Source: Gemmataceae bacterium
GTDB lineage: Bacteria > Planctomycetota > Planctomycetia > Gemmatales > Gemmataceae
Length of the DNA: 64,000 nucleotides
NCBI GenBank assembly: GCA_009691845.1
Contig: SIAJ01000021.1
Location: 1-64,000 of the forward strand
Reading direction: 5' to 3'
The position numbers and the translations under genes are program-made. The notes beneath the pieces were generated by a model that was not told the origin of the DNA, did no database searches, and saw only the letters and a list, made by a program, of their open reading frames with translations. Below are positions 36,956-45,970 of this stretch, piece after piece (position 1 is the stretch's first letter; each line of letters starts with the position of its first letter).

Positions 36956-39238
36956 ATGCCCACTTTCCGCTATCCCGTTCTCATCATCCGCGATCCGGCC
37001 GGGGCCTTTACTGCCGTTGGCGTCGAGGGAGATGGTCTTGCCGCGTTCGGGCTCACGGCTCGGGAAGCGTGCGATGAATTGCAGGACTATCTGCTCTGGC
37101 TGCGCCGCCAAACGCCCTGGCTGCCCGAGCCGGATTTTCTGGAACCGGAACTGCACACGTTCAAGGTCAACGTCCGATCCGAATATCGCACGCCGCAACG
37201 GATCTATCCATCTGAGGAACCGATAACGATCCAGGTGCCCTGCGTGATTGGCAAGCAAGCCAGTGGCCAGATGCTTGCGTCGTTGCCGCTGTTGGGCATT
37301 CGCTTCACTTATCACGAACCAGAATCGCTCAAAGGGTTGGTGCAGCGATTTGTGTTGCAAAAACTCGAAGGGCTGACGCCGCAGGAACTGGCTCGGCACC
37401 TGGCCCTGCCGCAGTACGAACTGAATGATGTGGTCGTTCGTGTGCCCGATAAAGAACTGGCAACGCCGCCACCTGAAGCCCCTCGTACATTGGGCCGCGT
37501 GGCCGAGCCGCTGGGCGATCGGGCCGTTCGCAAACAGTTCGCGCGTGCCTGGGAACGAGACGCGGATGTTTTGATCCTCGTTCGCAAACTCCATTGGGAA
37601 AAGGCGAACGTGCTACTCGTCGGCGAGCCTGGTGTTGGCAAGACCACATTGCTCGTCGAGGCGGTTCGCGAGGTCGAGAAACGCTTGGCCAAGGAGGCGA
37701 CGAGGGAGGAAGCGACTCCACTGCCCAGACGCTTTTGGCAATTGACGGCCGGCCGCATCATTGCGGGAATGAAGTACCTCGGCCAGTGGGAAGAACGAGT
37801 CGAAACGCTCATCGGCGAACTCGGCGAGATCGAAGGCGTCCTGTGCGTGGATCGGCTGCTCGATCTCGTTCGCACGGGTGGCCGTGGCCCTACCGATAGC
37901 ATTGCGGCCTTTCTGCTCCCCTTTTTATCGCGTGCCGAGATGCGAATGGTGGCCGAGGCCACGCCAAGCGAACTCGATGCGTGTCGCCGACTGTTGCCAG
38001 GCCTTGCTGATGTCTTTCAAGTCGTCCACGTGCAACCATTCGATCGAGTCAAGGCCCTCGCGGTCCTGGATCGACAGATCGAAACGACCAAGGCAAATCT
38101 CCACATCAACGTGGCACAAGGCGTGAGCGATCGCGTGATCCAGATGTATCGCCGATTCATGCCCTACTCCGTCTTTCCCGGGCAGGCCGTTGGATTCACC
38201 CGCGACTTGCTGAATCGATGTTCGCGCGAACACTGGCCCGAGGTTACGCCAGCCCACGTGGTCACGCACTTCATGGAGCGCACCGGACTGCCCGAACTCT
38301 TTCTTCGCGATGAACTCACGCTCTCCAGGGAAACCGTTCTCGACGAGTTTCGCAAGCAGGTCATCGATCAACCGGAAGCCAGTGAGGCCGCCGCGAACGT
38401 GGTGATGACGTTCAAGGCTGGGCTCAACGACCCGAGTCGTCCGCTGGGCGTGTTACTGTTCTGTGGCCCAACCGGCGTGGGCAAAACCGAAATGGCCCAG
38501 GCCTTGGCTCGCTTCTTCTTTGGTGCCGCGACCGCAGAGCAAAAAAAGGATACCAAGAACGCCCGGCTCATCCGTCTCGACATGAGCGAGTACTCCGGGT
38601 TCGATGCGGTCGAGCGTCTGGTCGGACCACCCTACGGCGAGCCGAGCGAGTTGATCCAAAAGATTCGGCAACAACCGTTCACCGTGCTGCTACTCGATGA
38701 GATCGAAAAGGCAGCCGACGATGTGTATGACGTGCTTTTGAGTGCGTTCGACGAAGGGCGGCTCACGGACCGCTTTGGCAGAGTGACCAACCTGCGCAGT
38801 GCCTTGATTGTGATGACCTCGAACCTCGGGGCCGACAAGCAATCGACGTTCGGCTTCGACGAAAGATCGCGGCCACGATACCGCGACGAGGCAATGGCTT
38901 TTTTTCGTCCCGAATTTTTCAATCGGCTGGACGCGGTCGTTACATTTCTTCCGCTCGGTGCTCAGACCATTCAGGCAATCACCCGGAAGGAACTCGGCGC
39001 GATTGCCAGCCGCGAAGGCCTGGTTCAATCTGGCATCGCGATTCGTTGGAGCGATCGACTCGTCGAGCACCTCGCCAAGGTCGGTTTTGATCCGCGATAC
39101 GGAGCCCGGCCGCTTCAACGCACAATCGAACGCGAAGTCGTAGCTCCGCTCGCAAAATGGCTTCTGGAACGGCCATCGACGGCAACCAAAGACATTCAGG
39201 CGGATTGGGAAGCAAACGCAATCGTCTTTCGAGAGTAG
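36956..39238 (+). CDS. Clp-like two-AAA ATPase with unusual N domain
   Basis: A 760-residue relative of ClpA/ClpB. It lacks the Clp N repeats and the coiled-coil middle domain. Residues 4-50 (RYPVLIIRDPAGAFTAVGVE, GLTAREACDELQDYLLWLRR) resemble a HicB-type fold, followed by about 130 residues of unknown type. NBD1 has Walker [10 protein letters not shown] near 223, but its Walker B is VLCVDRLLDLV (Asp kept, catalytic Glu replaced by Arg). NBD2 is normal: GPTGVGKTE near 503, [10 protein letters not shown] near 577, sensor VMTSNLG and GARPLQRTIEREV. ATP hydrolysis is probably confined to NBD2. No P-loop tripeptide for ClpP docking is seen. It follows 16 nt after the retropepsin-like gene. Confidence 0.85.
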   Translation: MPTFRYPVLIIRDPAGAFTAVGVEGDGLAAFGLTAREACDELQDYLLWLRRQTPWLPEPDFLEPELHTFKVNVRSEYRTPQRIYPSEEPITIQVPCVIGKQASGQMLASLPLLGIRFTYHEPESLKGLVQRFVLQKLEGLTPQELARHLALPQYELNDVVVRVPDKELATPPPEAPRTLGRVAEPLGDRAVRKQFARAWERDADVLILVRKLHWEKANVLLVGEPGVGKTTLLVEAVREVEKRLAKEATREEATPLPRRFWQLTAGRIIAGMKYLGQWEERVETLIGELGEIEGVLCVDRLLDLVRTGGRGPTDSIAAFLLPFLSRAEMRMVAEATPSELDACRRLLPGLADVFQVVHVQPFDRVKALAVLDRQIETTKANLHINVAQGVSDRVIQMYRRFMPYSVFPGQAVGFTRDLLNRCSREHWPEVTPAHVVTHFMERTGLPELFLRDELTLSRETVLDEFRKQVIDQPEASEAAANVVMTFKAGLNDPSRPLGVLLFCGPTGVGKTEMAQALARFFFGAATAEQKKDTKNARLIRLDMSEYSGFDAVERLVGPPYGEPSELIQKIRQQPFTVLLLDEIEKAADDVYDVLLSAFDEGRLTDRFGRVTNLRSALIVMTSNLGADKQSTFGFDERSRPRYRDEAMAFFRPEFFNRLDAVVTFLPLGAQTIQAITRKELGAIASREGLVQSGIAIRWSDRLVEHLAKVGFDPRYGARPLQRTIEREVVAPLAKWLLERPSTATKDIQADWEANAIVFRE

Positions 39239-39331
39239 CCGGCGACTGGTTGGTTCGGGATTCTGCGGTTGACGTGGCCTGACTTCGTCGCTTCAATCTA
39301 CCATTCCCCGAACTTTGGAAGGGACATCCTG

Positions 39332-40279
39332 ATGAGCGATCTGTGTCTGGTCACCGGCGGAGCCGGGTTCATTGGCTCCCATCTTGTCGATGGCCTCGTG
39401 AAGAAGGGTTACGCGGTTCGAGTTCTCGACAACTTCAGCACGGGTCTTCACGATAACCTGCATCATCATGGCTCGCGAATCGAGATCGTCGAAGGCTCGA
39501 TCACCGATCCCTCAGCCGTCGCCAATGCTGTTCGTGGCGTGCAAAAAATCGTCCACCTCGGGGCACTCGCGTCGGTGGCTCGCAGTGTGGAGGCGCCCCT
39601 CGTCAGTCATGCGGCCTGTGCGACCGGGACCGTGATTGTTCTGGACGAAGCCAGAAAAGCCGGCGTGAAACGGGTCGTCTATGCCGGGAGTTCGAGTGCC
39701 TACGGTGGCTACTCGACGCCGGATGGCCAGACGGAAGACTGGCTGCCAAATGCCTTCTCGCCTTATGCGGCCGCGAAGCTGGCGGGCGAATACTACATGC
39801 AAGCCTTCGCGGCGACCTATGGCATCGAGACCGTGCGTTTGCGATTCTTCAATATCTTCGGGCCGCGCCAGCGGGCGGATTCGCCGTATTCGGGCGTGAT
39901 CGCACTGTTCATCGCGGCCATGCAAAAGGGCAATCCACCAACTGTTCATGGCGACGGCCTGCAATCGCGAGACTTCACCTACGTGGCAAACTGCGTGCAG
40001 GCGATCATCAAAGCGAGCGAGGCCCCGAACGTTTCGGGCAAGGTTTTCAACGTCGGCACCGGCAGCAGCGTGACCGTGCTGCAACTCATTGAGTCGCTCA
40101 ACAAACTCATGAGCTTGCAACTCGAAGCGAAACATGCGGACCCGCGACTTGGCGATGTTCGATACTCGCAAGCGGACATCTCGAGGACCCGAAAGGTCGT
40201 CGGATACGAACCAACGGTGAGCTTCGAAGACGGCCTGGTCAAAACACTGGCGTGGTATCGTGGCGAGAAGTGGGATTAA
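39332..40279 (+). CDS. UDP-sugar 4-epimerase-like SDR
   Basis: About 315 residues from ATG 39332, with GGAAGGGA 9-16 nt upstream. It is an extended SDR with NAD motif VTGGAGFIGSHLVDGL, the catalytic Ser region YAGSSSAYGG and YxxxK as PYAAAKLAGE. The SVARSVEAPLVSHAACATGT segment resembles WbpP/TviC-type UDP-N-acetylhexosamine 4-epimerases more than classical GalE, so a role in surface polysaccharide precursor supply is likely (inference). Upstream by 93 nt is the Clp-like ATPase; downstream is a strong hairpin and a convergent gene. Confidence 0.92.
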   Translation: MSDLCLVTGGAGFIGSHLVDGLVKKGYAVRVLDNFSTGLHDNLHHHGSRIEIVEGSITDPSAVANAVRGVQKIVHLGALASVARSVEAPLVSHAACATGTVIVLDEARKAGVKRVVYAGSSSAYGGYSTPDGQTEDWLPNAFSPYAAAKLAGEYYMQAFAATYGIETVRLRFFNIFGPRQRADSPYSGVIALFIAAMQKGNPPTVHGDGLQSRDFTYVANCVQAIIKASEAPNVSGKVFNVGTGSSVTVLQLIESLNKLMSLQLEAKHADPRLGDVRYSQADISRTRKVVGYEPTVSFEDGLVKTLAWYRGEKWD

Positions 40280-40287
40280 TCTGGCGA

Positions 40288-40333
40288 GCCTGAAGCGCAA
40301 GCGAAGGAGGTTTCCTTCGCTTGCGCTTCAGGC
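40288..40333. terminator. Perfect 21-bp hairpin between convergent genes
   Basis: Arms 40288-40308 (GCCTGAAGCGCAAGCGAAGG...) and 40313-40333 are exact reverse complements with a 4-nt GGTT loop. It begins 8 nt after the epimerase stop and ends 7 nt before the stop of the convergent gene, so it can serve both as a terminator. No U-tract is present, and the GCGCAAGCGAAGG word is a recurrent planctomycete repeat, so it may also be a mobile palindrome. Confidence 0.75.
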
Positions 40334-40340
40334 GCCGTGC

Positions 40341-40748
40341 CTATCCTTTCTTCTTTTTCCCTTTCACCGATCCCAGCAGCGCATCCAGTTCTGGCGGAAC
40401 GCTGGTCGCTTTCTTCTTCAGCGATTCGGCAAGCTTCTTACCACCTTTTACAAGCCTCTTGTCCGCGAAGACCTGGGCCTGCAGCAGGGACACTTCGTCC
40501 GCACTCACGACGCCATCTTGAAGAATGTGGTCCTCGATGGCCTTCAGGAAGAACTTGTCGAGAGCATGCGTCGCCTTCTTCTTCGCCTTATTCACCACGG
40601 CGTTTCGTAGTTCGGAGAGAAACTGGATCTCATCCAATTCGATCCGGTCGTCTGCATAGAGAGACTTCTTTAGAACCTTGATTCCGCTGCTGACAATCTT
40701 GCCATTGGCCGCGATGAGGTCGATGCTGAGCTTGCGAAAATCCGCCAT
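40341..40748 (-). CDS. TerB-like small protein
   Basis: About 135 residues from the ATG at 40748 (MADFRKLSIDLIAANGKIVS). It is built of helices with repeated acidic DG motifs: YADDRIELDEIQFLSELRN and LQDGVVSADEVSLLQAQV, which resemble the helical TerB/tellurite-resistance-type fold with degenerate EF-hand-like loops. The C-terminal tail is Lys-rich (GKKKKG). No signal peptide, so probably cytoplasmic. It is downstream of the EF-hand gene on the same strand (141 nt). Confidence 0.68.
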   Translation of the reverse strand: MADFRKLSIDLIAANGKIVSSGIKVLKKSLYADDRIELDEIQFLSELRNAVVNKAKKKATHALDKFFLKAIEDHILQDGVVSADEVSLLQAQVFADKRLVKGGKKLAESLKKKATSVPPELDALLGSVKGKKKKG

Positions 40749-40889
40749 GAGAGCGTTCCCGTGTGATGGGTGATCGAGCGGCTGGTCGAGTGTCGGCAAC
40801 CCGGAAGAAGGTCAGATTGCGAAAGATTAGCAAAAGAGTTCGTGAAGGAAAGAAGAAACTGGCATAAAGTTGCGTCGCAATTGTGAAGA

Positions 40890-42761
40890 TTACTTCTTGG
40901 GACGTAACTGCTTGTCTGCCGCCTCTGCTTCTTCGACGGAAATGAGCACATCACGGTTCGTGTCGAGTTTGTCGAACTCCGCTTGCGAGCCCGGAAATTC
41001 GTTCCGCGAGAGTTCACTATCGCCGTTGCGATCGAACTTGCGAAACCAGGCCGGGCCACGTGTCGATTGGCGGTTCGGCGTCTGCGTGTACATTGTAACG
41101 GGGTTGAACGAGAACACCTCGTTACTACGACCGAAACGGATCGCACCTTGGGGCGTCAAGGCCGCTCGAGTGACCAGGCTCTTCTCGGTGGTTTCCATCG
41201 CAATCAGACGATCCCACGACGTTCGCAACTCGCGGACACTGAGCCGGCCATCGCTGTTGACGTCGAGAAACTGAAACAAGCTTGGCGTCTGGGCGGCGTA
41301 GACCAGTGAAAGAGGAAGTGACGTGAAGCTGCGCTGAAGCGTGAAGAATGCATCGTACTCGACCCGGCTCATCTTGCCGTCTGCATCGCGGTCGATCATG
41401 TCGAAGAGCACACGTAACGCCTGGAAATGCGGGCCGGCGATGTCCCCCTCTAGCAAGTAACCCTTGCCGCCATCGGGAAAACCGAACGGCGCGAAACGCA
41501 CGGGCTGATTGTAGACGCCACGCGGTGCGTACGCGGCCAACTGCACAACCTGTTTTCCGATCGTGAGGATGGCCGTTCCCGGGCCTGTCGACTTGAAACC
41601 CTCCACGAGCGGATTCGTCTTGCCACTCGAGCGCAATGTGATTGCTGAATCTTCCTGCTTTTCAGCGAGCTTTAGTTCAAGTTCCAGATCGGGAGGCATG
41701 TCTGCGAATGCTCCCATTTCCGTCACGGTCAATTCACCATCGCGGTTTTTGTCGAGGGCTGGAAACACTTCCCCGGAGAACGGGTTCTCGGCCTTGCTCA
41801 TGCTCCCATTTTTGTCGAGGTCGTAGCGGGCAAGAAAAGTCTGAGAAAGTGTGTTGGGGGCCGACCCAGGGCGAAACGCCAACATGATATTCTGCTGCGG
41901 ATTCGTCGCTGGGCGTGGGAATGCGATGCGTCCGTTGAACACGTTAGGAGCCAGTTCCACGGGGGATAGACATTCGTCCTCATCCGTGTCAAGCGTCGCG
42001 AACAAGCGCTCAACCGAGTTCAATTCGGCTCGGGAAAGCCGGCCATCTTTGTCCGTATCGAACAGTTTGAAGAGTTCGTCCGTCAACGTGTCCGCGTAAA
42101 AGTCACGCGTCGGATTGCTAATGGCCGAGATAATCCGGCTTGCGGCAGGCGCGTAGAAAGCCGCGAACTCGTCGAAGTTGATTTTGCCGTCACCGTCTAC
42201 ATCCATATCCACGAACGTTTGGATTGCATCATCCGGGCGTTGAAAAGCAAATCCCGACTGGATCATCTGGCCCACGCCGTTGGCCGAGAAAGCGAACTCG
42301 GCTTCGTAACGATTGAGTTCACCATCGGCATCGCGGTCAAGAAACACGAAGTACTTGCGAATCTGTGCGGTCCAGCGTTGAGGGAGCGATTCGCCGGAGC
42401 CTTGCAAGTAACAGCGGAAGCGAACTGCACGTTTCTCCGCGAAGAAGATCACGTCTTGAACATTGGCGATGCCCAGATCTTGTTCGGGAATGCGGAATGC
42501 TGGCTTCACGACGCGAATGAGCGGAGCGGGACGTCGAAGCTCTTCTCTTTGGCCAGGCAACTTGAGTCCAGAAAAAAACTCCATCGCGGGAGATGCCGTC
42601 ATACCCGAGGCTTCGAAACGCGGGCCATATGGCTTCAGACCTCCCCGTTCGATGCGAATGCGCGCGGAGGTCGCATCGAGGCCGTTCGACACATGCGTCG
42701 TGTGCATCGACTGTGCGACAGCGATCGATGGCACAACGAGAGCGAGGAGGAGATGACGCAT
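40890..42761 (-). CDS. Secreted multi-EF-hand protein
   Basis: About 623 residues from ATG 42761, which begins a signal peptide (MRHLLLALVVPSIAVAQS). I count ten EF-hand-like loops: DRDADGELNRYE, DVDGDGKINFDE, DTDKDGRLSRAE, DTDEDECLSPVE, DLDKNGSMSKAE, DKNRDGELTVTE, DRDADGKMSRVE, DVNSDGRLSVRE, DRNGDSELSRNE and DTNRDVLISVEE. Some lack ligands (for example DEDEC and NRDVL). Such proteins are probably calcium-binding and exported in planctomycetes. It follows a DUF1501 gene by 53 nt in a unit with DUF1549/DUF1553, a common grouping. The unit may be affected by the nonsense codon at its head. Confidence 0.88.
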   Translation of the reverse strand: MRHLLLALVVPSIAVAQSMHTTHVSNGLDATSARIRIERGGLKPYGPRFEASGMTASPAMEFFSGLKLPGQREELRRPAPLIRVVKPAFRIPEQDLGIANVQDVIFFAEKRAVRFRCYLQGSGESLPQRWTAQIRKYFVFLDRDADGELNRYEAEFAFSANGVGQMIQSGFAFQRPDDAIQTFVDMDVDGDGKINFDEFAAFYAPAASRIISAISNPTRDFYADTLTDELFKLFDTDKDGRLSRAELNSVERLFATLDTDEDECLSPVELAPNVFNGRIAFPRPATNPQQNIMLAFRPGSAPNTLSQTFLARYDLDKNGSMSKAENPFSGEVFPALDKNRDGELTVTEMGAFADMPPDLELELKLAEKQEDSAITLRSSGKTNPLVEGFKSTGPGTAILTIGKQVVQLAAYAPRGVYNQPVRFAPFGFPDGGKGYLLEGDIAGPHFQALRVLFDMIDRDADGKMSRVEYDAFFTLQRSFTSLPLSLVYAAQTPSLFQFLDVNSDGRLSVRELRTSWDRLIAMETTEKSLVTRAALTPQGAIRFGRSNEVFSFNPVTMYTQTPNRQSTRGPAWFRKFDRNGDSELSRNEFPGSQAEFDKLDTNRDVLISVEEAEAADKQLRPKK

Positions 42762-42814
42762 GATGCTGTTCGCTGATTGTTTGGCGTGGAGCCCAGCGGG
42801 CTCCACGAAATGAA

Positions 42815-44122
42815 TTATGCCACAATGTCCTTGATGACCTTGGCCGAGCTATCAACGATGCGAATCGGCCGTCCCACGTTCGATGGGTTTGTCTTCTCGT
42901 GATTGATGCCAACCGCCTTGCACAACGTCGCCAGCAAGCTGGGAACGCTCGTCGGCTCACCCTCAACCTTGGTGGCATCGTCGCTGGTCTTGCCGTAGGC
43001 CTGGCCACCCTTGATCCCGCCGCCAGCCAGCACGGCCGACCATGCGTTCGGGAAGTGATCGCGCCCCTTGCCCTGATTGATTCGAGGAGTGCGGCCGAAT
43101 TCTCCCATCCAGATAATGGTCGTCGATTCGAGCAGGCCACGCGATTCCAGATCGGTCATCAAGGTGCCCCAACCTGGATCGAGAATGCCACACAGGTTCT
43201 TCACCGCATCGAAGTTGTTCTGGTGGGTGTCCCAGCCACCGAGATTGACCTCGATAAACGGGACGCCACGTTCAACCAATCGGCGAGCCAAAAGACAGCC
43301 CTGGCCAAACAGATTGCGGCCGTAGGCATCGCGAACCTTGATGGGTTCTTCCGAGAGATCGAACGCCTTCGCACCAACCGATTGCATCAGGCGAACGGCC
43401 CGGTCGTAGGCGGACACGTGACTTTGGGCCACGACATTCGGATGCTCGGCAATGAACGCCTGGTCCATTTCTTTGAGGATGTCGTAACGCGATTCGGCCT
43501 GTTCGGGAGAGACATTTCCCGGACGACTCAAGTCCTGCACTCGAAGCGTGCGATCCGCGTCCTGGCCCGGTTGCGGGGCACCGAAATTCCCTTCGCCTAC
43601 CACGAGAGGGGCATAGTTCGGCCCGAGAAAACCTGGCCCGAATGCTCCCTGGCTGAAAGCACGGAACGGCGACACACTCACAAAGTTTGGCAACTCCGAT
43701 GACGGGCTGCCAATCTCCTTCGAGACAAGCGAACCGATGGTTGGGAACTGGATCGCTCCTTGGGGGAGGTTGCCGGTTCGCAAGTAGTAGGTGCCGCGAC
43801 CGTGATCGCCTTCCTTCGTGGACATGGAGCGGACGACAGCAAGGCTCTTTCCGTGTTTAGCGAGACGTGGCAAATGCTCGCCGATTTGCAAGCCGGGTGC
43901 GGATTCAATCTGACGGAAAGGTCCGCCATTCGCGTGGCCAGGCTTCAGATCGAACAAGTCGATGGTCGCGGGTCCGCCGCTCATCCACAGGAGAATGACG
44001 GAGCGTTTCCGCTGCGGATTGCGGGCGGCGTCGGCCGCGAAGGCTGGCAGCCAGCCCGAGGCTGCTGCACCCAAGCCGGCGGATACGTGGAACAAATCGC
44101 GACGGGAAAATTTGGAACGCAC
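42815..44122 (-). CDS. DUF1501 family secreted protein
   Basis: The 435-residue protein has a Tat leader (SRRDLFHVSAGLGAAASGWL). Family blocks include LLWMSGGPATIDLFDLKPGH, RSMSTKEGDHGRGTYYLRTG, DAYGRNLFGQGCLLARRLVE, GGWDTHQNNFDAV and GEFGRTPRINQGKGRDHFPN. It is the classical partner of the DUF1549/DUF1553 gene upstream (44205-45794), with a REP pair in the 82-nt gap between them. The upstream partner is broken by a TAG, but this gene looks intact. Confidence 0.94.
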   Translation of the reverse strand: MRSKFSRRDLFHVSAGLGAAASGWLPAFAADAARNPQRKRSVILLWMSGGPATIDLFDLKPGHANGGPFRQIESAPGLQIGEHLPRLAKHGKSLAVVRSMSTKEGDHGRGTYYLRTGNLPQGAIQFPTIGSLVSKEIGSPSSELPNFVSVSPFRAFSQGAFGPGFLGPNYAPLVVGEGNFGAPQPGQDADRTLRVQDLSRPGNVSPEQAESRYDILKEMDQAFIAEHPNVVAQSHVSAYDRAVRLMQSVGAKAFDLSEEPIKVRDAYGRNLFGQGCLLARRLVERGVPFIEVNLGGWDTHQNNFDAVKNLCGILDPGWGTLMTDLESRGLLESTTIIWMGEFGRTPRINQGKGRDHFPNAWSAVLAGGGIKGGQAYGKTSDDATKVEGEPTSVPSLLATLCKAVGINHEKTNPSNVGRPIRIVDSSAKVIKDIVA

Positions 44123-44140
44123 TTGGTTCTCCTTTGATCG

Positions 44141-44194
44141 GTAGCCGCACTCGCCAGAGTGCGGGTTTGCCCGCGTTCTGGCGAACGCGGCTAC
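44141..44194. repeat. GTAG-headed REP pair (double hairpin)
   Basis: The element is GTAG, CCGCACTC GCCA GAGTGCGG, GTTTG, CCGCGTTC TGGC GAACGCGG, CTAC. Both hairpins have perfect 8-bp stems and the loops are complementary to each other (GCCA/TGGC), so the whole element can also form one long hairpin or a cruciform. It lies inside a transcription unit, between two family partners. Confidence 0.8.
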
Positions 44195-44204
44195 TTGGCA
44201 GAAA

Positions 44205-45794
44205 CTAGTGATTCAACATGAATTCCGAAGAATTCAGCAGTGCCCAAAACAGATCGCCGATTGCCTTATCCCTGTCGCCGGAGTTGCCGCCACGATCGAT
44301 GTAGCTCGTGTGCTTAGCCAACTCTTCAGGCGAGGGATATCGGCTTATCGAAGCGAGATACAGAACTTCCAGCTTCCCTTTCACGTTCAGGAACGGTGCA
44401 TCGATCACGCCGGCAAGAAACTGGCTGCGGTCGGTACTCGTCGCGTCCGCCATGAATGACCCGTTCATCATCGTGAGGGCTTGTAGGATGCTCGTCTGCT
44501 TCTCGGTCAGTTTCTCGGTACTCGCGAACTTGGTCAGGAATTGCCCGCGGACCCCAAACGAGAATTGCCGTTGCTGGGCAGGAGTCGGATCCTGGAAACC
44601 CGTGGCCTGTGCCAGGCTGTCGAAGAGTTGCTCACCCGTCATGCCTTTCACGGACATGCGAGCAAACGTTTTCACATTCGCCTGCGACTCGTGCGTCTGC
44701 CGACTGGTCAGTTGATAGGCCCGGCTGCGTGTGATCGTCTGGATCAGGAAACGCAAATCGTAGCCGCTGGCGACGAATGCCTTCGAGAGATCTTCCAGAA
44801 GTTCAGGAATCACGGGCGGGTTGTCTTCGCTCGGCTCATCGATCGGCTCAATCAGCCCGCGCCCCAGGAAGTGCGCCTAGGTGCGATTCACGATGTTGCG
44901 GGCAAAATAATTGTTCTTGCCGGAGGTCAGCCAGTCGGCAAACGTTTCACGCGGGGACTTCTTCTCATCCCAAGGCGGTTCCTGGGCATCATCGAAGAAT
45001 CGAGCAGGAACGACCTTGGCCGTGTCTGGAATCTTGATCTCGCGTTTCACTTTCACATCGCTGATATTGGCGATGGCAGGCTGAACCTCGACGAAGAACG
45101 CGGCCAGTTCCCAGAACTGTTCCTTCTTGTAGGGAGCGAAAGGATGATTGTGGCACTGGGCACACTCGATCTTCACGCCCATGAATAATCGGCTCGCAGC
45201 CGCCGCCACGTTCTCGGGTTTGAACTCGTTGGCCTGGAGGAACAGAAACGGCGTATCCTGCTGATTCTGTTGAAACGTCTGGGCTCCACGTGCATTGAAC
45301 AGTGTCTTGACGGTCAGGATTTCCCGAACCATCTTGTCCAATGACGTGTTGTCTTTGAGACGCGAACGAATCCATTGCTCGAACGGGGGAAACGCAAACT
45401 GAAGTTGGGGATTGTCCGTGACTTGCGGAACCCATGTCTGCCGAAGCACGCTGGCAAAATGGTTCAGGTGCCCCGGTCGCCCGAGCAGTTCGTCGATTTT
45501 TTTGGAACGCTTTTGCGGGTCCTTGTCCGCGATGAATGCCCGTGCCTCCGCGGGAGTCGGAATCTTGCCGACCAGATCGAGCGAGAGTCGGCGAAGAAAC
45601 TCGCCATCGTCTGCCGATGGGGCGACGGTGATGCCCTCGCGGGCCCAATAGTCGGTCAGGTGCTGGTCCAGATTGCGGACCACGTCGGCCAGAATAGGTT
45701 TGCCGACCATCTCACGCGGCGCAGGACCGCGCTCCTGCGTAAAAGCAGGGGCAGAGGCGATGAGCAAAGCGGTCAGAGCAAAGATCCGGGACAT
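44205..45794 (-). pseudogene. DUF1549/DUF1553 family gene with in-frame TAG at a tryptophan position
   Basis: One frame runs from ATG 45794 (MSRIFALTALLIASAPAFTQ, a signal peptide) to the stop at 44205, interrupted only by a TAG at 44877-44879. The DUF1549 half contains FLRRLSLDLVGKIPTPAEAR and the heme-like CAQCHNHPFAPYKKEQFWEL. The DUF1553 half continues AHFLGRGLIEPIDEPSEDNP and PELLEDLSKAFVASGYDLRF. The junction is IVNRT-stop-AHFLGRG, where the family has NRxWAHFFGRG: TGG has become TAG. The C-terminal third would be lost. Total length would be 529 residues, a compact version of the family. Confidence 0.88.
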
Positions 45795-45970
45795 GGGGTC
45801 TCCCGAAATGGCGACTTCCAGGCTCAGTCTACCCCCAAGTAGCCGTAGAGGCACGGCGATTTTATGGGCAATTATTAGACGATTATGCGAGGGAGGAATA
45901 ACCGCAAACCCGAGGAAAAATACATATGTGGCCGAGGGGACCAAAATCGGTCGGCTTGGCCCGATAGGTC

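Noticed and set aside
32415-44879. Selenocysteine insertion or general stop-codon recoding to explain the in-frame stops
   Set aside because: One stop is TGA and the other TAG, both at Trp positions, and many neighbouring genes end properly in TGA or TAG.
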